From: Kitasatospora sp. Root107
Lineage (GTDB): Bacteria > Actinomycetota > Actinomycetes > Streptomycetales > Streptomycetaceae
Length of the DNA stretch: 33,444 nt
Assembly (NCBI RefSeq): GCF_001424875.1
Contig: NZ_LMCT01000033.1
Span: forward strand, 1-33,444
Direction of reading: 5' to 3'
Below, in pieces: positions 1-8,287 of this stretch (positions are counted from its first letter, which is position 1; every line of letters starts with the position of its first letter). Position numbers and translations under genes: made by a program. The notes beneath the pieces are model-generated. The model had not been told where the DNA came from, made no database searches, and saw only the letters and a program-made list of their open reading frames with translations.

Positions 1-94
1 AACGCCCGGTTACATTCCGAACCCGGAAGCTAAGCCTCATAGCGCCGATGGTACTGCAGGGGGGACCCTGTGGGAGAGTAGGACGCCGCCGAAC
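1..94 (+). rRNA. rrf: 5S ribosomal RNA, 3' part
   Basis: The first 94 bases match the body and 3' end of a Streptomyces-type 5S rRNA: the CCGAACCCGGAAG segment, GCGCCGATGGTACTG, and the closing GGGAGAGTAGGACGCCGCC. Roughly the first 26 bases are missing because the window starts inside the gene. It would be the last gene of an rrn operon lying to the left. The end point is taken from the usual 5S terminus and could be off by a few bases. Confidence 0.95.
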
Positions 95-106
95 AATCAT
101 TCAGAG

Positions 107-141
107 AAGCCCCTCATCCCCAGCGGATGGGGGGCTTTTCT
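107..141 (+). terminator. Rho-independent terminator of the rRNA operon
   Basis: A 12-bp stem (108-119 with 125-136, one G-T pair) has a 5-base loop and runs into TTTT. It lies just after the 5S end and before the next gene's start, as expected for an rrn operon terminator. Confidence 0.85.
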
Positions 142-193
142 GTTGTAGGGTCAGTGCCGCAACGTATTACGTACCGTACAGGGAGGCCCCCGA

Positions 194-808
194 GTGGAGG
201 TCCAGGAGACGCGCGTCCAGACCGACCGCGTCCTCACCATCCCCAACCTGCTGAGCATGGGCCGGCTGGTGGGCGTTCCGATCTTCCTGTGGCTGATTCT
301 CTGGCCGGTGTTCGACGGGCCCAACAACGACGGTTGGGCGATCGCGATCCTGATGCTGAGTGGGATCAGTGACTATCTGGACGGCAAGCTGGCCCGGCGG
401 TGGGGGCAGATCAGCCGGCTCGGTCAGATCCTGGACCCGGCGGCGGACCGGCTGTTCGTGCTGTCTACGCTGGTCGGGCTGACCTGGCGGGGGATTCTGC
501 CGTGGTGGGTCACCGCGCTTCTGCTGGCGCGGGAGGTTTTTATCGGTGCGTTGTTGCCGATTCTGAGCAAGCACCGGTACGGGCCCTTGCAGGTGAGTTT
601 TCTCGGCAAGGCGGCGACCTTCAATCTGATGTACGGCTTTCCGCTTCTGCTGCTGGGTGACGGCTCGGGCTGGCTGGCCGACGTGGCCGGTGTGGTGAGT
701 TGGGCGTTCATCTGGTGGGGGACGGTGCTCTACTGGTGGGCAGGCATCCTGTACGCGGTGCAGGCCAGACAACTGGTGAAGGCGGACGCCGCCGCGGCCG
801 TGAGCTGA
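194..808 (+). CDS. CDP-alcohol phosphatidyltransferase family membrane protein
   Basis: A 204-residue integral membrane enzyme of the CDP-alcohol phosphatidyltransferase family, which moves a phosphatidyl group from CDP-diacylglycerol to an alcohol such as glycerol phosphate or an inositol derivative. The family signature is present: D60, D63-G64, A67-R68, G77, D81 and D85, in the stretch from SDYLDGKLARR to LDPAAD. Several hydrophobic helices lie on both sides. The GTG start at 194 follows GGGAGG at good distance. Its place upstream of the DUF881/Sbp/FHA cluster resembles mycobacterial pgsA2. The alcohol substrate cannot be read from the sequence, so no symbol is given; phosphatidylglycerophosphate synthase-like is the likeliest subtype. 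Confidence 0.9.
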   Translation: MEVQETRVQTDRVLTIPNLLSMGRLVGVPIFLWLILWPVFDGPNNDGWAIAILMLSGISDYLDGKLARRWGQISRLGQILDPAADRLFVLSTLVGLTWRGILPWWVTALLLAREVFIGALLPILSKHRYGPLQVSFLGKAATFNLMYGFPLLLLGDGSGWLADVAGVVSWAFIWWGTVLYWWAGILYAVQARQLVKADAAAAVS

Positions 809-865
809 GCCGCCGGTACCCGTAGGGCACCCTTTGCGCGCCCTTACGGTGCACGACACACCCCT

Positions 866-902
866 GATGGGGCGTGGGACGAGACGAGTCCCACGCCCCA
901 TC
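866..902. terminator. Perfect 15-bp hairpin between phosphatidyltransferase and nucleotidyltransferase genes
   Basis: Arms 866-880 and 888-902 are perfectly complementary, with the 7-base loop GAGACGA. There is no T tract, which is common for actinomycete terminators. It sits 58 bases after the phosphatidyltransferase stop and about 100 bases before the next start, so it probably ends that transcript. Confidence 0.6.
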
Positions 903-1003
903 GGTGCGTCGGGAGGGGGTTACCGGGTAGAGATGCCTTCGGAACGGTTTGATGGAACCCCGTGAAGGGGCATTCCAGAGCCGCGAAGGAGGACGCACCC
1001 GAT

Positions 1004-3499
1004 ATGAAAGCCGTTGTGATGGCAGGGGGCGAGGGAACTCGCCTTCGCCCGATGACCTCGAGCATGCCCAAACCACTGCTACCGGTGGCGAACCGCCCGA
1101 TCATGGAGCATGTGCTGAGGCTGCTCAAGCGTCACGGCCTCACCGACACCGTGGTCACCGTCCAGTTCCTCGCCTCGTTGGTGAAGAACTACTTCGGTGA
1201 CGGCGAAGAGTTGGGCATGCACCTCACCTATGCGAACGAAGAGACCCCGCTCGGCACTGCGGGCAGCGTGAAGAACGCGGAGGACGCGCTCCGGGACGAC
1301 TCCTTTCTGGTGATCTCCGGGGATGCGCTGACCGACTTCGACCTCACGGACCTGATCGCGTTCCACCGGCGCAAGGGTGCGCTGGTGACGGTCTGTCTGA
1401 CCAGGGTGCCCAACCCGCTGGAGTTCGGGATCACCATCACCGACGACGAGGGCCGGGTGGAGCGGTTCCTGGAGAAGCCGACCTGGGGTCAGGTCTTCTC
1501 GGACACCGTGAACACCGGTATCTACGTGATGGAGCCGGAGGTCTTCGACTACGTCGCGGCCGGCGAGTCGGTGGACTGGTCCAGCGACGTGTTCCCGCAG
1601 TTGCTCAAGGAGGGCAAGCCGGTCTTCGGGTACGTCGCCGAGGGCTACTGGGAGGACGTGGGCACCCACGAGAGCTACGGCAAGGCGCAGGCCGACGTCC
1701 TGGAGGGCAAGGTCGACGTCGAGCTGGACGGCTTCGAGATCTCCCCAGGGGTCTGGATCGCCGAGGGCGCGGAGGTGGACCCGGAGGCGATCCTGCGCGG
1801 GCCGCTGTACATCGGCGACTACGCCAAGGTCGAGGCCGGGGTGGAGCTGCGCGAGCACACCGTGCTGGGCAGCAACGTGGTGGTCAAGCGCGGGGCGTTC
1901 CTGCACAAGGCGGTGATCCACGACAACGTTTACATCGGGCCGCAGAGCAACCTGCGTGGCTGTGTGGTCGGCAAGAACACCGATGTGATGCGGGCGGCCC
2001 GGATCGAGGACGGGGCGGTGATCGGTGACGAGTGCCTGATCGGCGAGGAGTCGATCATCTCGGGCAACGTCCGGGTCTATCCGTTCAAGACGATCGAGGC
2101 CGGGGCCTTCGTCAACACCTCGGTGATCTGGGAGTCGCGGGGCCAGGAGCACCTGTTCGGGGTGCGCGGCGTCTCCGGCATCCTGAACGTCGAGATCACC
2201 CCGGAGCTCGCGGTCCGGCTGGCCGGGGCGTACGCCACCACGCTGAAGAAGGGCGCCACCGTCACCATCGCGCGTGACCACTCGCGTGGTGCGCGGGCGC
2301 TCAAGCGGGCGATGATCTCGGCGCTGCAGACCAGCGCGATCGACGTCCGTGACCTGGAGAACGTGCCGCTGCCGGTGGCGCGTCAGCACACCGCCAGGGG
2401 CAGTGCGGGCGGGATCTTCCTGCGGACCTCGCCCGGGGTGCCGGACTCGCTGGACATCCTGTTCTTCGACGAGCGCGGTGCCGACCTCTCGCAGGCCGGG
2501 CAGCGCAAGCTGGACCGGGTCTATGCCCGGCAGGAGTACCGGCGTGCGTTCCCCGGTGAGATCGGTGACCTGTCGCACCCGGGCAGCGTCTTCGACTCGT
2601 ACGCGGGCAATCTGCTGCGGGCGGTGGACACCAGTGGGGTCCGGGAGGCCGGGCTGAAGGTGGTGGTGGACGCCGCGCACGGCAGTGCCGGGCTGGTGCT
2701 GCCGAGCATCCTCGGCCGGCTCGGGGTCGAGGCACTGACCGTCAGCGGTGGTCTGGACGAGTCCAGGCCGACCGAGGACGCCGAGTCCCGGCGGGCCGGG
2801 CTGGCCCGGCTGGGCGAGCTGGTGGCCTCCTCGCGGGCGGCGTTCGGGGTGCGCTTCGACCCGGTCGGTGAGCGGGTCTCCTTCGTGGACGAGTTGGGCC
2901 GGGTGATCGGGGACGACCGGGCGCTGCTGGTGCTGCTCGACCTGGTCGCGGCCGAGCGGCGGAGCGGGCAGGTGGCGCTGCCGGTGACCACCACCCGGAT
3001 CGCGGAGCAGGTCGCGGCGTACCACGGCACCCAGGTGACCTGGACCAGCACCTCGCCGGACGATCTGGCGAAGGCGGCCTCGGCGGAGGGCACGGTGTTC
3101 GGCGGCGACGGGCGCGGCGGCTTCATCGTGCCGGAGTTCAGCGGAGTGCTGGACGGCGCGGCGGCCTTCGTCCGGCTGGTCGGCCTGGTGGCCAGGACGC
3201 AGCTGACGCTCAGTCAGATCGACGCCCGGATCCCGCAGGCGCACATCCAGCGCCGGGACATCGCGACGCCGTGGGCGGCCAAGGGCATGGTGATGCGTTC
3301 GGTGGTCGAGGCGGCGGGCAGCCGGCGGTTGGACACCACCGACGGCGTCCGGGTGGTCGAGCCGGACGGGCGGTGGACGCTGGTCCTGCCGGACCCGGCC
3401 GAGGCGGTCACCCACCTGTGGGCCGAGGGCCCGGACGACGAGGCGACCCAGCAGCTGCTGGACGAGTGGGCGGCCGTGGTGGACGGCGCCGGCCGGTAG
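1004..3499 (+). CDS. Mannose-1-phosphate guanylyltransferase-like protein with fused, degenerate phosphomannomutase domain
   Basis: An 831-residue fusion. The N-terminal nucleotidyltransferase has the pyrophosphorylase signature MAGGEGTRLRPMT near residue 6 and a lysine in MPKPLLPV. Hexapeptide-type beta-helix repeats follow, at about residues 250-370. From about residue 385 there is a phosphoglucomutase/phosphomannomutase-type region. Its key sites are altered: the expected TASHNP serine loop reads RTSPGVPDS near residue 470, the metal loop DGDADR reads DPVGER near residue 617, and the sugar-binding GEXSGH reads GGDGRGG near residue 700. The nucleotidyltransferase part is probably active in GDP-mannose or similar sugar-nucleotide supply; the mutase part looks inactive or regulatory. 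The ATG at 1004 has AAGGAGG at 986-992. An in-frame start at 962 is less likely, since it adds 14 unrelated residues. Confidence 0.88.
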   Translation: MKAVVMAGGEGTRLRPMTSSMPKPLLPVANRPIMEHVLRLLKRHGLTDTVVTVQFLASLVKNYFGDGEELGMHLTYANEETPLGTAGSVKNAEDALRDDSFLVISGDALTDFDLTDLIAFHRRKGALVTVCLTRVPNPLEFGITITDDEGRVERFLEKPTWGQVFSDTVNTGIYVMEPEVFDYVAAGESVDWSSDVFPQLLKEGKPVFGYVAEGYWEDVGTHESYGKAQADVLEGKVDVELDGFEISPGVWIAEGAEVDPEAILRGPLYIGDYAKVEAGVELREHTVLGSNVVVKRGAFLHKAVIHDNVYIGPQSNLRGCVVGKNTDVMRAARIEDGAVIGDECLIGEESIISGNVRVYPFKTIEAGAFVNTSVIWESRGQEHLFGVRGVSGILNVEITPELAVRLAGAYATTLKKGATVTIARDHSRGARALKRAMISALQTSAIDVRDLENVPLPVARQHTARGSAGGIFLRTSPGVPDSLDILFFDERGADLSQAGQRKLDRVYARQEYRRAFPGEIGDLSHPGSVFDSYAGNLLRAVDTSGVREAGLKVVVDAAHGSAGLVLPSILGRLGVEALTVSGGLDESRPTEDAESRRAGLARLGELVASSRAAFGVRFDPVGERVSFVDELGRVIGDDRALLVLLDLVAAERRSGQVALPVTTTRIAEQVAAYHGTQVTWTSTSPDDLAKAASAEGTVFGGDGRGGFIVPEFSGVLDGAAAFVRLVGLVARTQLTLSQIDARIPQAHIQRRDIATPWAAKGMVMRSVVEAAGSRRLDTTDGVRVVEPDGRWTLVLPDPAEAVTHLWAEGPDDEATQQLLDEWAAVVDGAGR

Positions 3500-3570
3500 C
3501 GGGAGAGTCGGGGCGGGTCGGCGCGTGTACGGCGGGGGGTGTGCACGGCCGTCCCCCGCGCCATGGGACG

Positions 3571-4479
3571 ATGTTCGGCATGCCAGCATCGCCGACGCCG
3601 AGTGACCGGGACGGACGCTACTCGCGCCCGGACGCCTCGATGTCCCTGCTGACCAGCGTGATGGACCACGGACTGGACGAGGGCTACGCCGAGGCGGCCA
3701 AGGCCCGCGCGGACCAGGGCCCCCGCCGGATGCCGACCGCGCTCAAGGGCAAGGCGGTGCTCGCGCTCGGACTGGCGCTCGCCACCACCGTGGTGACGGT
3801 CGGCGCGGTCACCTCGCGCCAGGCGGCGCCGACCCTGGCCAAGGAGCGGGACGCCCTGGTGCAGCGGGTCAAGGACGCGAACGGCAACACCGACCAACTC
3901 CAGCAGCAGATCCAGGATCTGCGCGGCAAGGTCGACCGGGCGCAGAGCCAGGCCCTGCAGGCCGACGGCAACGCGGCGCTGGCGCAGCTCGCGGGTCAGG
4001 CGGGCACCGCCGCGGTCAGTGGCCCCGGCGTGAAGCTGGTGCTGGAGGACGCGTCCGGTACCGATGCGGGCGGTTCGGTCTCCAACCCCAGGGAGGCGGA
4101 CGGCTTCCAGAACTCCGGCCGGTTGAAGGACCGTGACATCCAACTGGTCGTGAACGGTCTGTGGCGGTCCGGGGCCGAGGCGATCTCGGTGAACGGCCAG
4201 CGGTTGACCGAGCTCTCGGCGATCCGGGCGGCCGGCGACGCGGTGCTGGTGGACAACCGGCCGCTGGTGCCGCCGTACACCGTGCTGGCGATCGGCAACG
4301 GCGCGAAGTTCGCCCAGACCTTCCAGGACGGGGAGGCAGGGCGCTACCTCAAGCTGATCCAGGACGGGTACGGCATCAAGTCGACCCTGTCCGTCCAGAA
4401 GAAGCTGACCGTGCCGGGCGCGCTCGGCATCACGCTGCGGTACGCGCAGCCCGACACCACAGGAGCAGCTACACCGTGA
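3571..4479 (+). CDS. DUF881 family membrane-anchored protein (first copy)
   Basis: A 302-residue protein: a cytoplasmic N-terminus of about 60 residues, one membrane helix (about 63-82), a coiled-coil stretch rich in Q, K and D (about 90-130), then a DUF881 domain. The domain shows the VSGPGVKLVLED and IQLVVNGLWRSGAEAISVNGQRL segments typical of the family, and the stretch KLTVPGALGITLRYAQ closes it. DUF881 proteins are extracytoplasmic, of unknown function, and often sit beside division or sporulation genes. It overlaps the next gene by four bases (GTGA), so the two are probably translationally coupled. Start: ATG 3571, with ATG 3580 as an alternative. The open frame extends far upstream, but that part is a shadow of the preceding gene. 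Confidence 0.85.
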   Translation: MFGMPASPTPSDRDGRYSRPDASMSLLTSVMDHGLDEGYAEAAKARADQGPRRMPTALKGKAVLALGLALATTVVTVGAVTSRQAAPTLAKERDALVQRVKDANGNTDQLQQQIQDLRGKVDRAQSQALQADGNAALAQLAGQAGTAAVSGPGVKLVLEDASGTDAGGSVSNPREADGFQNSGRLKDRDIQLVVNGLWRSGAEAISVNGQRLTELSAIRAAGDAVLVDNRPLVPPYTVLAIGNGAKFAQTFQDGEAGRYLKLIQDGYGIKSTLSVQKKLTVPGALGITLRYAQPDTTGAATP

Positions 4480-4808
4480 TTGCCGTTCTGGGTCTCGTGA
4501 TCGGCGTGGTCGTCGGTCTGATCGTCCAGCCCGAGGTGCCCGACGCCGTGGTGCCGTACCTGCCGATCGCGGTGGTGGCGGCGCTCGACGCGGTCTTCGG
4601 CGGGGTCAGGGCGATGCTCGACGGCATCTTCGACGACAAGGTGTTCGTGGTCTCGTTCCTCTCCAACGTGGTGGTCGCGGCCCTGATCGTCTACCTGGGC
4701 GACCAGCTGGGCGTCGGATCGCAGCTGTCCACCGGCGTGGTGGTGGTGCTCGGCATCCGGATCTTCTCCAACGCGGCGGCCATCCGCCGGCACGTGTTCC
4801 GGGCCTGA
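4476..4808 (+). CDS. sbp: Small basic protein, Sbp family (DUF1290)
   Basis: A 110-residue protein made almost entirely of hydrophobic helices. The PEVPDAVVPYLPIAVVAALD segment and the ending IRIFSNAAAIRRHVF are typical of the DUF1290 small basic protein family, first named from the Bacillus division region. The GTG start at 4476 overlaps the preceding stop and has AGGAG at 4461-4465. The longer open frame upstream is a shadow of the DUF881 gene. Biochemical function is unknown; lying between two DUF881 genes, as in other actinobacteria, suggests a shared membrane complex (inference). Confidence 0.88.
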   Translation: MIAVLGLVIGVVVGLIVQPEVPDAVVPYLPIAVVAALDAVFGGVRAMLDGIFDDKVFVVSFLSNVVVAALIVYLGDQLGVGSQLSTGVVVVLGIRIFSNAAAIRRHVFRA

Positions 4809-4817
4809 GGAGGACCG

Positions 4818-5651
4818 ATGGCAGCGGAAGAACAGCCCGAGGAGCAGCAGCCCGAGCCGGCGGAACCCGAAGCGGAACCCGAGGCGGAACCCGAGGCGGA
4901 ACCGAAGGCGGAACCCAAGCCGGAGCCGGAGAGCAACCCGCGCCGTCGGCTGACCGTCGCGCTCTGGCCGCCCCGGCTGTCCCGGGGGCAGGTCGTGGTG
5001 GCGACCTTGCTGATGGTGCTCGGCTTCGCGCTGGCGGTGCAGGTGCGGTCGACCAACGACCACAACCAGCTGCGCGGCGCGCGGCAGGAGGACCTGGTTC
5101 GGATTCTCGACGAACTGGACAGCCGTCAGCAGCGTCTCCTCCAGGAGAAGACGCAACTGGAACAGTCCCTGGCGCAGTTGGAGAACAGCTCCAACCAGGC
5201 CAAGGAGGCCCAGGAGCAGACCAGGAAGAAGGCGACGGAGCTCGGGGTGCTGGCCGGTACGGTCCGGGCCACCGGCCCGGGGATCGTGCTGACGATTGAT
5301 GATCCCCAACGGCAGGTGAAGGCGGATATGCTGCTGGACACCCTGCAGGAACTCCGAGCCGCGGGGGCGGAGGCGATTCAGATCAACGATGTGCGAGTGG
5401 TGGCAGGCACCTACTTCACCGACACGGACGGGGGCGTGCAGGTCGACGGCAAGAACGTGTCGGCGCCGTTCCGGTTCACCGTGGTGGGGAACCCGCAGGA
5501 CCTGACACCCGCGCTGAACATCCCGGGCGGCGTGGTGCGCAGCCTGGAGAAACAGCAGGCACGCGCCACCATCACCCAGGAGCAGAAGGTCGTCGTCGAC
5601 GCCCTGGCCGCTCCGACGGTGCCTCAGTACGCCAAGCCGGCGGCGAAGTGA
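4818..5651 (+). CDS. DUF881 family membrane-anchored protein (second copy) with Glu-Pro-Ala repeat tail
   Basis: A 277-residue protein with the same plan as the first DUF881 protein. The N-terminal 40 residues are a low-complexity acidic tail of repeated EPEA/EPKA units. One membrane helix follows (about 59-76), then a long Q/E/L coiled coil (about 85-145) and the DUF881 domain with VRATGPGIVLTIDD and LRAAGAEAIQINDVRVV. ATG 4818 follows GAGGAGG directly after the Sbp stop, with a 9-base gap, so the three genes form one operon. The acidic repeat tail could vary in length between strains because its DNA is repetitive (4845-4935). Function unknown. Confidence 0.87.
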   Translation: MAAEEQPEEQQPEPAEPEAEPEAEPEAEPKAEPKPEPESNPRRRLTVALWPPRLSRGQVVVATLLMVLGFALAVQVRSTNDHNQLRGARQEDLVRILDELDSRQQRLLQEKTQLEQSLAQLENSSNQAKEAQEQTRKKATELGVLAGTVRATGPGIVLTIDDPQRQVKADMLLDTLQELRAAGAEAIQINDVRVVAGTYFTDTDGGVQVDGKNVSAPFRFTVVGNPQDLTPALNIPGGVVRSLEKQQARATITQEQKVVVDALAAPTVPQYAKPAAK

Positions 5652-5832
5652 CGGCTCGACTTCCGTACGGTCCGTCAGTTCTCGACCGCCCCCGGTGCGG
5701 GTGGCCGCCCCGGCGTCGGAGACACTGGGACGTACCGCTCGTCCGATCACGGCCGTCAGTCCGGCCGACCGCCTGTCCGAGCCTCACACCCTGCCCCGCG
5801 GGCGGGTCTGTCACACGCAAGGGGATTCGCCC
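5652..5832. other. 181-bp intergenic stretch between DUF881 and FHA genes
   Basis: No gene is seen here. In mycobacteria this position is taken by gcvH (established layout, from memory), which is absent. The stretch carries the ribosome binding site AAGGGGA (5818-5824) of the FHA gene and probably its promoter, but no convincing -35/-10 pair was found. Confidence 0.4.
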
Positions 5833-6705
5833 GTGAGTCTGTTCTCGAAGCTGTTCGGCCGTTCGAAGAGCCGCGTCGCGGTCGAGGAGCCGACCGCGCG
5901 GCACCGCCGCGCGGACGAGTCGGCCGTGCCCGGCATGCGGCCCGCGCCGGAGCAGGCGCAGTACGCCGAGCGTCCGCTGTACCGCGAGGGCGGGCAGGCT
6001 CCGGCGAATTCGGCGGGCTACGGCGCGTCGGTCGATGCTTCCGGTGCTCCGCGCATAGGTTTCCAGTCGGGACCCTCAACCTCTGGTGGAGGGTTCGCCC
6101 AGGAGAACCCCTATGCCGATCACACCCTGCCGGGTGTGCCGCACCAGGAGGCAGCGCAGATGGCCGGTGGTCCGACTCCGTGCCTCCGGTGCGGGAACCT
6201 GAACCCGGCCACGGCACGCTTCTGTTCCAACTGCGGCACGGCGCTGCGCGGCGGGCAGCTGCCCGAGGGCGCGGCCGAGACCACCTCGACCATCTCGATC
6301 TCCGGCCTGGAGTCGTACGACCCCAACACCACCACCGGCACGGGCACCACTCCGGCACTGTCGGCCGAGGTGCTGTCGGCGATCGACGCGCTGCCGCCGG
6401 GCTCGGCCCTGCTGATCGTGCAGCGCGGCCCGAACTCGGGCAGCCGCTTCCTGCTGGACGCGGACGTGACCACGGCCGGGCGTCACCCCGAGGGTGACAT
6501 CTTCCTGGACGACGTCACGGTCTCCCGCCGGCACGTGGAGTTCCGGCGTCAGCCGGGCGGCTTCTCGGTGGCCGACGTGGGCAGCCTGAACGGCACCTAC
6601 GTCAACCGCGAGCGGATCGACGAGGTGCAGCTCAACAACGGCGACGAGGTGCAGATCGGCAAGTACCGGCTGGTCTTCTTCGCCAGCCACCAGCGGGGGT
6701 ACTGA
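5833..6705 (+). CDS. FHA-domain protein with zinc ribbon, GarA-like
   Basis: A 290-residue soluble protein. A short basic start (SLFSKLFGRSKSR) leads into a disordered Gly/Pro/Ala stretch. A zinc ribbon follows with four cysteines (C117-x2-C120-x10-C131-x2-C134). Next is a threonine-rich motif, ETTSTIS, at 149-155, then an FHA domain at about 200-285 with G216-R217, S231-R232-R233-H234 and GSLNGTYVN. FHA domains bind phosphothreonine. In mycobacterial GarA an ETTS motif before the FHA domain is phosphorylated by Ser/Thr kinases and then binds the FHA domain itself; the same arrangement here suggests a similar switch (inference). The GTG at 5833 has AAGGGGA upstream. The zinc ribbon is extra compared with mycobacterial GarA. 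Confidence 0.9.
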   Translation: MSLFSKLFGRSKSRVAVEEPTARHRRADESAVPGMRPAPEQAQYAERPLYREGGQAPANSAGYGASVDASGAPRIGFQSGPSTSGGGFAQENPYADHTLPGVPHQEAAQMAGGPTPCLRCGNLNPATARFCSNCGTALRGGQLPEGAAETTSTISISGLESYDPNTTTGTGTTPALSAEVLSAIDALPPGSALLIVQRGPNSGSRFLLDADVTTAGRHPEGDIFLDDVTVSRRHVEFRRQPGGFSVADVGSLNGTYVNRERIDEVQLNNGDEVQIGKYRLVFFASHQRGY

Positions 6706-6728
6706 ACCCAACGTCGGCAGGAGCCCGA

Positions 6729-7505
6729 GTGACCGCGCACACGCCCAGTACCGTCGAGCTCTCGCCCGTCCCCGGTTCGCGCCGGGCGGGCGAGGCGCGG
6801 CGGCGTGGTGACGAACTGCTCAGCATCGGTGCGGTGCTGACGTTCCTCAGGGACGACTTTCCCGAGGTCACCATCTCGAAGATCCGCTTCCTGGAGGCGG
6901 AGGGCTTGGTGGAGCCGCAGCGGACCCCTTCGGGCTACCGCAAGTTCAGCTCCGCCGACCTGGACCGGCTGGCGTACGTGCTGCGGATGCAGCGGGACCA
7001 CTACCTGCCGCTGCGGGTGATCCGCGAGCACCTGGACGCGATCGAGCGCGGTGAGGCGCCCCCGGCGCTGCCCGCGCCCGACAACCGGCCCGGGCCGGTG
7101 GAGGAGGCGGACCGCGAGCTGGTGGCCGCCCCGGGCGGCGGGGTGCGGCTGGGCCGCTCCGAGCTGCTGGCGGCCGCCGAGGCCGGCGAGCCCGAGCTGG
7201 TCGAGTGGGAGTCGTACGGGCTGATCTCGGCCGGTCCGGACGGCGGGTACGACGGCGAGGCGCTGCAGGTCGCCAGGCTGGTGGCGGAGATGGGCCGGTT
7301 CGGCCTGGAGCCGCGGCACCTGCGGGCGATGAAGGCGGGCGCCGAGCGCGAGGTGGCCCTGATCGACCAGGTGGTGGCTCCGCTGCGGCGGCACCGCAAC
7401 CCGCAGACCCGGGCCCACGCCGAGGCCACCGCGCGCGAACTGGCGACTCTTTCGGTGCGGTTGCACGCGGCCATGGTGCAGGCCGGACTGCGTTCGCGGC
7501 CATAG
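6729..7505 (+). CDS. ftsR: MerR-family transcriptional regulator, FtsR type
   Basis: A 258-residue DNA-binding protein. The N-terminal winged helix (about residues 32-105) holds LLSIGAVLTFLRDDFPEVTISKIRFLEAEGL followed by PQRTPSGYRKFSSADLDRLAYVLRMQRDHYLPL, the usual MerR pattern. The C-terminal half carries a second helical region but no metal-binding cysteines. In corynebacteria FtsR activates ftsZ; assignment here rests on sequence pattern and on position directly after the FHA gene, as in mycobacteria. It starts at GTG 6729, 23 bases after the FHA stop, and is probably co-transcribed with it. The symbol is an inference by family, not a demonstrated role. Confidence 0.8.
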   Translation: MTAHTPSTVELSPVPGSRRAGEARRRGDELLSIGAVLTFLRDDFPEVTISKIRFLEAEGLVEPQRTPSGYRKFSSADLDRLAYVLRMQRDHYLPLRVIREHLDAIERGEAPPALPAPDNRPGPVEEADRELVAAPGGGVRLGRSELLAAAEAGEPELVEWESYGLISAGPDGGYDGEALQVARLVAEMGRFGLEPRHLRAMKAGAEREVALIDQVVAPLRRHRNPQTRAHAEATARELATLSVRLHAAMVQAGLRSRP

Positions 7506-7568
7506 GGTTGACCCTGGCGCTGACCGGCTGCGCTTTCATATCCGGGGCAGGGGTCATAGGGTTGCGAT

Positions 7569-8039
7569 GTGAACGAGCTCGACGTCGTGGGTGTCAGGGT
7601 GGAGATGCCTTCCAATCAGCCGATCGTGCTGCTTCGGGAGGTAGGGGGCGATCGGTACCTGCCGATCTGGATCGGTCCCGGTGAGGCGACGGCGATCGCG
7701 TTCGCCCAGCAGGGGATGACGCCGGTGCGGCCGCTGACCCACGACCTGTTCAAGGACGTGCTGGAGGCGCTCGGCCAGCAGCTCACCGAGGTGCGGATCA
7801 GCGACCTGCGGGACGGGGTGTTCTACGCCGAGCTGGTCTTCTCCGGCGGGGTCGAGGTGAGCGCAAGGCCGTCCGACGCGATAGCGCTGGCGCTGCGGAC
7901 CGGGACGCCGATCTTCGGGACCGAGGAGGTGCTCGCCGAGGCGGGTATCGCGATCCCGGACGAGCAGGAGGACGAGGTGGAGAAGTTCCGCGAGTTCCTC
8001 GACCAGATCTCACCGGAGGACTTCGGCGGCCAGCAGTAG
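7569..8039 (+). CDS. Bifunctional nuclease family protein (BFN / DUF151)
   Basis: A 156-residue protein matching the bifunctional nuclease family along its length: VGVRVEMPSNQPIVLLRE, LPIWIGPGEATAIAFA, RPLTHDLFKDVLEALG and VEVSARPSDAIALALRTGTPIF. It ends in an acidic helix. Plant members have DNase and RNase activity; bacterial members are mostly uncharacterised, so a nuclease role is by family only. The GTG start at 7569 gives the usual N-terminus MNELDVVGVRVE; the ribosome binding site is weak. It lies between two MerR genes, the same order as in mycobacteria. Confidence 0.9.
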   Translation: MNELDVVGVRVEMPSNQPIVLLREVGGDRYLPIWIGPGEATAIAFAQQGMTPVRPLTHDLFKDVLEALGQQLTEVRISDLRDGVFYAELVFSGGVEVSARPSDAIALALRTGTPIFGTEEVLAEAGIAIPDEQEDEVEKFREFLDQISPEDFGGQQ

Positions 8040-8096
8040 CCGGGCCGCAGCAGCCCGGCGGTGGTAGTCCGCCACGCCGTACGTCCGCAAATCCTG

Positions 8097-8166
8097 TTTT
8101 GCCAAAAGGCGTTCGCATACCCACACTAAGGGCACGAAAAACCACTCGGCCGAGTGACATTGTCAC
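8097..8166. promoter_or_regulatory. Three neighbouring palindromes upstream of the second MerR gene
   Basis: Within 70 bases lie TTTTGCCAAAA (8097-8107), CACTCGGCCGAGTG (8143-8156, perfect 14 bp) and GTGACATTGTCAC (8154-8166, perfect 13 bp). The last two share three bases. They lie 120-190 bases before the MerR start, in a 248-base gap without any gene. They look like operator sites, possibly for the MerR protein itself, but no regulator can be assigned from sequence alone. Confidence 0.4.
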
Positions 8167-8287
8167 CGGAGCCCGGCGTGGCGATCGTTGACGGGTCCGG
8201 GGCGACTGCTTACCGTCAGGAGTGGCTCCGGTCGGTTACGCCTTCCGGGGGCCGACGGGGCATCAGGACGAGCGGACGGAGGTAGGC

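Noticed and set aside
1079..3589. 836-codon minus-strand open frame opposite the nucleotidyltransferase fusion
   Set aside because: Mirror frame of a well-supported gene; no motif and no start signal.
4845..4935. Repetitive GAGGCGGAACCC-type DNA as a possible repeat element
   Set aside because: It is the coding sequence of the Glu-Pro-Ala tail of the second DUF881 protein, not a separate repeat.
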